NCBI GenBank assembly: GCA_902509905.1
Contig: CABWZI010000009.1
Span: 1-59,301, forward strand
Length of the DNA stretch: 59,301 bases
Direction: 5' to 3'
From: an uncultured Gammaproteobacteria bacterium
GTDB taxonomy: Bacteria > Pseudomonadota > Gammaproteobacteria > PS1 > Pseudothioglobaceae
The position numbers were made by a program, and so were the translations under genes. Within the stretch, counting starts at the first letter, position 1. Each line of letters begins with the position of its first letter. Shown in pieces: positions 53,286 through 59,301 of the stretch. Under the pieces are notes generated by a model. That model worked only from the letters and a program-made list of their open reading frames with translations, made no database searches and was not told the DNA's origin.

Positions 53286-54654
53286 AATTATATTACTACT
53301 AATCGGCTTAATCCCTAGCCTAAGTTTTGCAGCTTCATCCTCTGAAAGTATAGATTTAACTGGCCATGCTGCCGGCTACATTGCATTAATAATATTTGTA
53401 AGTGCATATTTTTTTGTGATGATCGAAGAATTCACTCATCTTAGAAAATCAAAGCCAGTTATTTTAGCCGCAGGTATTATCTGGGCCATTATTGGCTGGA
53501 TTTATGCTGTAAATGGTATTCCACATGCCGCTGAGGTTGCAGTCAGGCATAATTTCCTTGAATTTGCTGAGTTATTCTTATTCCTTCTTGTGGCAATGAC
53601 TTATATTGAATCCATGCGTGAGCGTCTTGTATTTGATAAGTTGAAAGTTTGGCTCATATCACGTGGATTTTCATATAGGCAACTGTTCTGGCTAACCGGA
53701 ATTTTAGCTTTCTTTATGTCTCCAATCGCAGACAACCTAACAACTGCTCTGGTAATGGGCGCTGTTGTGTTAGCAGTAGGCGCGGGAAATGCACGCTTTA
53801 TTTCTATAGGCTTTGTGAATATTGTTGTGGCTGCTAATGCTGGCGGCGCATTTAGTCCGTTTGGTGATATTACAACTTTGATGGTATGGCAGAAAGGCCT
53901 CGTTGATTTTCAGCAGTTCTTTGTTCTGTTTGTTCCATCTGCGGTCAACTACCTCATTCCTGCAGCTATTATGCATTTTGCAATCAAAAATGAAAAGCCA
54001 AAGGCAATCAGTGAAAAAGTTGATATTAAAACCGGCGGCATACTAATTACATTTATGTTTTTGGTAACTATTGCAACAGCAGTAAGCTTCCATAACTTCC
54101 TTCACCTCCCACCAGCAATGGGAATGATGACTGGACTTGGCTACTTGATGATTGTCAGTTACTTTGTGAAGCGCCATAATCCTAAGGAAGAGAAATCGCA
54201 AAGATTTGATATTTTTACGATGGTCTCCAGAGCAGAGTGGGATACTTTACTATTCTTCTTTGGCGTCATTGTAAGTGTTGGCGGCCTTGGCTTTATGGGT
54301 TATTTGGCTCTAGTCTCTGAGGCAATGTATGTTGAATTGGGTGCGACCTATGCAAACGTGCTTGTTGGAATACTTTCTGCAATTGTTGATAACATTCCGG
54401 TAATGTTTGCGGTTCTAACTATGACTCCTGATATGTCTTTAGGGCAATGGCTTCTTGTTACCTTGACAGCTGGAGTTGGTGGTAGCCTTCTTTCTATTGG
54501 CTCAGCAGCTGGTGTAGCGCTTATGGGACAATCTAAGGGGTATTACACTTTCGTATCTCATTTAAAATGGATTTGGGCTATTGCTCTGGGTTACGGCGCA
54601 AGTATTGTGACGCATCTCTGGATTAATGCAGCTCTATTTGATGTCCCAATCTAA
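53278..54654 (+). CDS. nhaD: Na+/H+ antiporter NhaD family
   Basis: 458 residues with an N-terminal signal-like segment and about 12 membrane helices of the ion-transporter superfamily. Typical stretches are FMSPIADNLTTALVMGAV (polar break in a helix), NAGGAFSPFGDITTLMVWQKG and GILSAIVDNIPVMFAVL. NhaD expels sodium in exchange for protons at alkaline pH and is common in marine bacteria. It overlaps both ygfZ (8 bases) and coaX (14 bases from the preferred start), so the three are translationally coupled. Confidence 0.93.
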   Translation: MNKIILLLIGLIPSLSFAASSSESIDLTGHAAGYIALIIFVSAYFFVMIEEFTHLRKSKPVILAAGIIWAIIGWIYAVNGIPHAAEVAVRHNFLEFAELFLFLLVAMTYIESMRERLVFDKLKVWLISRGFSYRQLFWLTGILAFFMSPIADNLTTALVMGAVVLAVGAGNARFISIGFVNIVVAANAGGAFSPFGDITTLMVWQKGLVDFQQFFVLFVPSAVNYLIPAAIMHFAIKNEKPKAISEKVDIKTGGILITFMFLVTIATAVSFHNFLHLPPAMGMMTGLGYLMIVSYFVKRHNPKEEKSQRFDIFTMVSRAEWDTLLFFFGVIVSVGGLGFMGYLALVSEAMYVELGATYANVLVGILSAIVDNIPVMFAVLTMTPDMSLGQWLLVTLTAGVGGSLLSIGSAAGVALMGQSKGYYTFVSHLKWIWAIALGYGASIVTHLWINAALFDVPI

Positions 54655-55333
54655 TATCTTTATCGATATAGGGAACTCCGCTGTAAAGTGGCGAACACTA
54701 GAATCAGATGTCTATTCTAAGAATGTAGAAGAATTTTTAACTAGCATGCTGCCTCAAGCTGATACAGCTTGGGTCAGTGCTGTTGCTAATTTAGACATTG
54801 TCGCAGATATTAAGAGTCTTTTTAAAGAATTTCATCTTGTACAATCTCAAAAAAAATGTAACAATTTGGTAGTCGCCTATGATGATCCATCATGCCTAGG
54901 TTCAGATAGATTCTTCGCCATGCTTGGCGTGATGAATCAATTTTCTAAAAAACCTTTGCTTGTAATTGATATAGGAAGTGCAATGACTTTTGATGTTATT
55001 GATAGAGATGGTATTCATCAGGGTGGTTTAATCATGCCTGGTCTTGGAGCCCTTAGAATTAGTTTTTCAAAGTTCGAAACGACTGATCTGACCACTAATA
55101 TTGATGGTTTGGCAAGAAACACATCAGATGCATGGAAAAACGGAACACAAGCAATGCTCATATCATCCATCAATGATCAAATTGAAAAATTTAATGAAAT
55201 TTATTCAGATGGAATAGTCACAATTTGTGGAGGTTTTGTTGATGAAATAAAAAATGAACTGTCTAACTCTGTCCACATCTTTGATAATCTGGTTCTTGAT
55301 GGTTTGGAATGTTATAGCCAAACTGTGGGATAA
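54641..55333 (+). CDS. coaX: Type III pantothenate kinase
   Basis: 230 residues from the ATG at 54641; the in-frame ATG at 54626 would add five residues and is less likely because the family starts just before the phosphate loop IDIGNSAVKW. Other ASKHA-fold motifs are CLGSDRF, VIDIGSAMTFDVID and GGLIMPGLGALRISF, plus CGGF near the end. It phosphorylates pantothenate in the first step of CoA synthesis and is resistant to CoA feedback (family knowledge). Overlaps the end of nhaD. Confidence 0.9.
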   Translation: MSQSNIFIDIGNSAVKWRTLESDVYSKNVEEFLTSMLPQADTAWVSAVANLDIVADIKSLFKEFHLVQSQKKCNNLVVAYDDPSCLGSDRFFAMLGVMNQFSKKPLLVIDIGSAMTFDVIDRDGIHQGGLIMPGLGALRISFSKFETTDLTTNIDGLARNTSDAWKNGTQAMLISSINDQIEKFNEIYSDGIVTICGGFVDEIKNELSNSVHIFDNLVLDGLECYSQTVG

Positions 55334-55366
55334 TAATCTTAACCATATAATATTAGTAAAAACACA

Positions 55367-56566
55367 ATGAAAGATCATCGCGTACTATCGGGAATGCGTC
55401 CAACAGGCCAACTCCATTTGGGCCATTACCACGGAGTCCTTAAGAACTGGGCTAGGCTTCAAAATGAATATGACTCATACTATTTTGTTGCAGACTGGCA
55501 TGCTTTCACGACGCACTACTCGGATAGAATTGATCTTGAAAAAAATGTTTCAGATATGATAGTGGATTGGCTTGCAACAGGACTCAACCCTAACACAGCT
55601 ACTTTATTTGTTCAATCCAAGGTTCCAGAGCATTCAGAGCTTCATTTGCTTTTATCTATGACTACGCCTCTCAGTTGGCTTGAGCGAGTTCCATCATTTA
55701 AAGATCAACAAGAGAAACTTAAATCTAAAGACCTGTCAACCTATGGTTTTTTAGGATATCCGCTGCTTCAAAGTGCAGATATTTTGATTTACAAGGCCGG
55801 ACTCGTTCCTGTTGGTGAGGACCAAGTTGCACATGTCGAATTCACAAGAGAAGTAGCAAGAAGGTTTAACTTTGTATATGGAAGGGAGTCTGATTTTGAA
55901 GAGAAGGCTGAGTCAGCAATTACTAAGATGGGCAAAAAGCAGGCAAAACTCTACAGAGAATTAAGGAAGAGCTATCAGGAAACTGGAGATGATGAGTCTC
56001 TTGTAAAAGCCAAAGCTCTGCTCGGAGAACAGCAAAATATTACCCTAGGAGATAGGGAAAGGCTTTTAGGCTTTATAGAGGGCTTAGGAAAGATTATTCT
56101 TGTAGAGCCCGAAGCCCTTTTAACTGAGGCATCAAAAATGCCAGGCCTAGATGGGCAAAAAATGTCTAAGTCTTATAATAATACTATTTCATTAAGAGAG
56201 GATCCTGAGGCAGTTAAGCAAAAAGTGAACAGGATGCCGACTGATCCAGCTAGAATCAAATTAACAGACCCAGGCGACCCCAATAAATGCCCAGTTTGGC
56301 AAATGCATCAAATCTATTCTTCTGAGCAAACTCAAAATTGGGTTAAGGATGGCTGTCAAAATGCCAAAATTGGATGTATTGAGTGTAAAAAACCGATTGT
56401 AGATTCCATTGTTTCTGAGTTAGAGCCTATCCAAGAAGAGATAGCTAAGTATGAGTCTAATCCAAACCTCATCCAAGAAATAATTTTTGAGGGTTCTGAA
56501 AGAGCGAGGGTTGTTGCCAGAAGTACAATGGAAGAAGTCAGGGATGCCATGGGGATAACTTACTAA
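55367..56566 (+). CDS. trpS: Tryptophanyl-tRNA synthetase
   Basis: 399 residues. The HIGH-type signature is HLGHYHG (residues 17-23), preceded by SGMRPTGQ; the second class I motif is KMSKSYNN. At about 400 residues it is longer than the common 330-residue form; the extra sequence sits between the Rossmann core and KMSKS (charged KLYRELRKSYQETGD region), a form also found in other gammaproteobacteria. It charges tRNA-Trp. Thirty-three bases after coaX and 12 bases before rluB. Confidence 0.95.
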   Translation: MKDHRVLSGMRPTGQLHLGHYHGVLKNWARLQNEYDSYYFVADWHAFTTHYSDRIDLEKNVSDMIVDWLATGLNPNTATLFVQSKVPEHSELHLLLSMTTPLSWLERVPSFKDQQEKLKSKDLSTYGFLGYPLLQSADILIYKAGLVPVGEDQVAHVEFTREVARRFNFVYGRESDFEEKAESAITKMGKKQAKLYRELRKSYQETGDDESLVKAKALLGEQQNITLGDRERLLGFIEGLGKIILVEPEALLTEASKMPGLDGQKMSKSYNNTISLREDPEAVKQKVNRMPTDPARIKLTDPGDPNKCPVWQMHQIYSSEQTQNWVKDGCQNAKIGCIECKKPIVDSIVSELEPIQEEIAKYESNPNLIQEIIFEGSERARVVARSTMEEVRDAMGITY

Positions 56567-56578
56567 GTAAGATAAATC

Positions 56579-57307
56579 ATGTCTGACAGAATACAAAAAC
56601 TCATTGCCAATGCTGGCTATGGCTCAAGACGCTGGGCTGAGAGATTAATCGAGCAGGGCAGGATATCAATTAATAATCAGGAAGCCAAGCTGGGTGATAA
56701 AGCTATCATTACGGATAAGGTTACTATTGATGGCAGGTTAATTGACCTTGGCAGATACTCTGAAGAAGAAACAAAGGTATTGATTCTCAATAAGCAGGCA
56801 GGTGTCATCTGTTCCAATAAGGATGAAGAAGGTCGACAAAGTGTCTTTGAATTCTTGCCTGATAATACTCGATGGGTTATGATAGGTCGCTTGGATCTAA
56901 ATACATCAGGCCTTCTTCTCTTTACAAACAACGGTGATTTGGCTAACAAATTAATGCACCCAAGCTCTGAAATAGACCGAGAATATGCAGTTCGCGTTTT
57001 AGGTAAGGTAGAAGATGAGCACATCAAAAAGCTCACAAATGGTATCGAGTTAGAGGATGGTTTCGCTAAATTTCATAGAGTGATATTAGGCGGAGGTGAG
57101 GGCGCTAACCGCTGGTATCATGTGGTCGTTAGAGAAGGAAGAAAAAGAGAAGTCAGAAGGCTCTGGGAGGCGCTAGACTTTAAAGTATCTCGTCTTATCA
57201 GAACAAGGTTTAGTGACATCCGGTTGCCTGAAAAATTGAGGGCGAATCAATCAGAATATTTAAAACCTAAACAGGTTCAGGCCCTCTTAAAGTCAGTCGA
57301 CTTATAG
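56579..57307 (+). CDS. rluB: 23S rRNA pseudouridine synthase RluB/RsuA family
   Basis: 242 residues. An N-terminal S4 domain (RIQKLIANAGYGSRRWAERLI) is followed by the RsuA-family core with catalytic Asp106 in GRLDLNTSGLLLFT and VREGRKREVRRL near the end. RluB (U2605 of 23S rRNA) is favoured over RluE or RsuA by the S4 start and length. It follows trpS by 12 bases and probably ends that transcript. Confidence 0.9.
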   Translation: MSDRIQKLIANAGYGSRRWAERLIEQGRISINNQEAKLGDKAIITDKVTIDGRLIDLGRYSEEETKVLILNKQAGVICSNKDEEGRQSVFEFLPDNTRWVMIGRLDLNTSGLLLFTNNGDLANKLMHPSSEIDREYAVRVLGKVEDEHIKKLTNGIELEDGFAKFHRVILGGGEGANRWYHVVVREGRKREVRRLWEALDFKVSRLIRTRFSDIRLPEKLRANQSEYLKPKQVQALLKSVDL

Positions 57308-57365
57308 ACAAAATTATAATTTTTTTTTCTAGACTAAAATTCATATCTTGGATGGATTATCATTC

Positions 57366-57393
57366 TTGATATAGCCTATGGGTCAAGTATAAT
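57366..57393 (+). promoter_or_regulatory. Sigma-70 promoter of ileS
   Basis: TTGATA (57366-57371), 16-base spacer and a perfect TATAAT (57388-57393), 33 bases before the ileS start codon. Confidence 0.7.
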
Positions 57394-57426
57394 GGCGTCT
57401 TTAGATTTAAATAACCATAAGCCAGA

Positions 57427-59301
57427 ATGTCTGACTATAAAAACACCTTAAACTTGCCTGCGACAGATTTTCCAATGAAGGCCAACTTAGCTAACCGTGA
57501 AGGCGGCTTTCTCAAGGAATGGCATGATCAAGATTTAAATCAACAGATTCGAAATAAATTCAAAGGTAATCCCTTGTTTATTTTGCATGATGGACCGCCT
57601 TATGCAAATGGTGATATTCATATTGGTCATGCTGTTAATAAGGTATTAAAGGATGTTATTGTAAAAAGTAAAACACTCTCCGGTTTTGATTCTCCCTACG
57701 TCCCTGGATGGGACTGCCATGGTCTTCCAATTGAGCATATGGTTGAGAAAAAGAAAGGTAAGGTTGGACATAAAATAACTGCTGATGAGTTCAGAGCTGC
57801 TTGCAGAGAATACGCTGATAAGCAAATTGAAAAACAAAAGGTTGATTTTAAGAGATTGGGAATTATTGGTGACTGGGACAATCCCTATTTAACAAAAAAT
57901 TTCAAATATGAGGCTGACATTGTTCGCTCATTAGGAAGGATTGTTAAAAATGGTCACATTACAAAAGGCTTCAAGCCGGTTCATTGGTGCACTGAGTGTT
58001 CTTCTGCATTAGCAGAGGCAGAGGTAGATTACAAGGATAAGGACTCTGATACGGTAGATGTTGCATTCAAAGTTAAGGGTGATTTTTTTGCGCAAGAAAA
58101 GCCGGTATCTCTGATCATTTGGACAACAACCCCATGGACACTCCCCGCAAATGAAGCGGTATCTTTGCATCCTGAATTTAATTATGCGCTTGTTGATGTG
58201 GGCGAGAGTCTTTTTCTTTTATCAGAGGAGTTGCTAGAGTCTTCTCTCGAGAGATACGGTATTCAAAATTTTAAAAAATTAAACAAGGTTTATAAGGGTT
58301 CTGAACTCGAAGGAATTATGCTTGAGCATCCTTTTTATGATAAACAGGTCCCTGTCATACTCGGTGAACATGTCACTACCGAAGCAGGAACAGGGTCAGT
58401 TCACACAGCGCCAGCACACGGACAAGATGACTATGAAGTTGGTCTTAAATATAACCTGCCAGTAGAGTGCCCTGTTGATGGCAGAGGCGTGTTTATTGAG
58501 TCTACTGAGGGCGTTGGTGGAGAGTATATTTTTAGAGCTAATTCAACTATTATTGGCCTTCTTGATGAAAAAGGCACTCTTGTAAAGCATGAACCAATAA
58601 CTCATTCATATCCCCACTGCTGGAGGCACAAAACTCCTGTCATTTTTCGAGCTACCCCACAATGGTTTGTCTCAATGACTCAGAATAACTTGAGAGATAG
58701 GGTCAATGAAGAGATTCCAAAGGTGAAGTGGATTCCTAATTGGGGGCAAAAACGAATTGAATTAATGGTAGGTAATAGACCAGACTGGTGTATTTCTCGT
58801 CAAAGGTATTGGGGTTCGCCGATAACGTTATTTGTTAATAAGAATACTGGCGAGCTGCATCCAGATACCGAGTCTTTATTTGGGGTAATAGCAAAAAAAA
58901 TTGAGGTTGAAGGTATAGAAGCATGGTTTAAGCTTGACGCTGAAGAGGTGTTAGGGTCTGACGCAAAAGATTACGAGAAGACAATGGATACTCTAGATGT
59001 ATGGTTTGATTCTGGAGTCAGTCATTATGCTGTTTTGAATGCAAGTGATTACCTGCCTGATGTAGCTGATATGTATCTAGAGGGTTCCGATCAGCATCGT
59101 GGCTGGTTTCAATCTTCTTTGTTAACCTCTTGTGCAATTAATGAGAGAGCGCCTTACAAGCAAGTTTTAACTCACGGCTTTACGGTCGATCAAAATGGGC
59201 ACAAGATGAGCAAATCTCTAGGAAATGTTATACCACCGCAAAAAGTTGTTAACTCTCTTGGTGCTGATATATTAAGACTTTGGATAGGTAGTACTGACTA
59301 T
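57427..59301 (+). CDS. ileS: Isoleucyl-tRNA synthetase, N-terminal part (cut by window edge)
   Basis: 625 codons are open to the last base, so the gene leaves the window on the right. The class I signature is [11 protein letters not shown] (HIGH at residues 65-68), the CP1 editing domain carries [13 protein letters not shown], and the KMSKS loop [10 protein letters not shown] is at residues 593-597. The missing part would contain the anticodon-binding and zinc-finger domains. It charges tRNA-Ile and edits valine. Start chosen at the ATG of [11 protein letters not shown], the usual IleRS N-terminus. Confidence 0.97.
   Translation, partial: MSDYKNTLNLPATDFPMKANLANREGGFLKEWHDQDLNQQIRNKFKGNPLFILHDGPPYANGDIHIGHAVNKVLKDVIVKSKTLSGFDSPYVPGWDCHGLPIEHMVEKKKGKVGHKITADEFRAACREYADKQIEKQKVDFKRLGIIGDWDNPYLTKNFKYEADIVRSLGRIVKNGHITKGFKPVHWCTECSSALAEAEVDYKDKDSDTVDVAFKVKGDFFAQEKPVSLIIWTTTPWTLPANEAVSLHPEFNYALVDVGESLFLLSEELLESSLERYGIQNFKKLNKVYKGSELEGIMLEHPFYDKQVPVILGEHVTTEAGTGSVHTAPAHGQDDYEVGLKYNLPVECPVDGRGVFIESTEGVGGEYIFRANSTIIGLLDEKGTLVKHEPITHSYPHCWRHKTPVIFRATPQWFVSMTQNNLRDRVNEEIPKVKWIPNWGQKRIELMVGNRPDWCISRQRYWGSPITLFVNKNTGELHPDTESLFGVIAKKIEVEGIEAWFKLDAEEVLGSDAKDYEKTMDTLDVWFDSGVSHYAVLNASDYLPDVADMYLEGSDQHRGWFQSSLLTSCAINERAPYKQVLTHGFTVDQNGHKMSKSLGNVIPPQKVVNSLGADILRLWIGSTDY

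Overview
The window looks like chromosome of a low-GC marine gammaproteobacterium. The closest overall match I can suggest is the SUP05/Thioglobus-like thiotroph group. The basis is gammaproteobacterial housekeeping genes (prfC, rlmD, a YfhL-type ferredoxin, ygfZ, rluB/rluD, pgeF), a marine-style NhaD antiporter, a betaine-type osmolyte transporter, glycolate oxidation, a malate-CoA ligase/malyl-CoA lyase module and several TPR-sulfotransferase proteins. This placement is inference; no rRNA is present and no search was run. Genes are tightly packed, often overlapping by 4-11 bases, and intergenic regions are short and AT-rich.

Left part (1-14.7 kb): the 3' end of parC, then queD-folE2-aroG, then gyrA. 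Next is an ABC transporter of the glycine-betaine family (binding protein, internal terminator, a permease with a very long N-terminal extension, ATPase). A leftward operon follows: cyclophilin/FKBP-like PPIase, mraY, dcd, prfC. Middle part (14.8-30 kb): a 2[4Fe-4S] ferredoxin; a class V aminotransferase divergent from glcD-glcE-glcF-rlmD; rhodanese; uvrD; tlpA; arsC; and the leftward operon glyoxalase II-like, nadD, rsfS, rlmH. Then come tRNA-Ala(GGC), tRNA-Glu(UUC) and a Glu-bodied tRNA with a UUG (Gln) anticodon, followed by mcl-mtkA-mtkB. Glycolate oxidase makes glyoxylate, malate activation and cleavage makes glyoxylate plus acetyl-CoA, and the aminotransferase can drain glyoxylate to glycine, so the region concentrates C2 metabolism.

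Accessory part (30-45.3 kb): a leftward four-gene catabolic-looking operon (flavin monooxygenase, GST, SnoaL-like, alpha/beta hydrolase), then the most unusual locus of the window. Six TPR proteins share a similar N-terminal cap. Three end in a PAPS-type sulfotransferase domain, two end in an O-GlcNAc-transferase-like (GT41, SPINDLY/OGT) domain, and one is TPR only. Two perfect direct repeats of about 1.08 kb and 1.63 kb join the same N-terminal modules to different catalytic modules and the same catalytic module to different TPR modules. This is a recent or ongoing domain-shuffling array.

Right part (45.3-59.3 kb): rluD-pgeF; a leftward operon of a chalcone-isomerase-like protein, an Aas-like acyl-ACP synthetase, mutM and a catalytically degenerate S24/LexA-fold protein; a PuuD-like membrane protein; a strongly promoted porin-like outer-membrane protein with a structured leader; then ygfZ-nhaD-coaX-trpS-rluB and the 5' part of ileS, which runs off the window.
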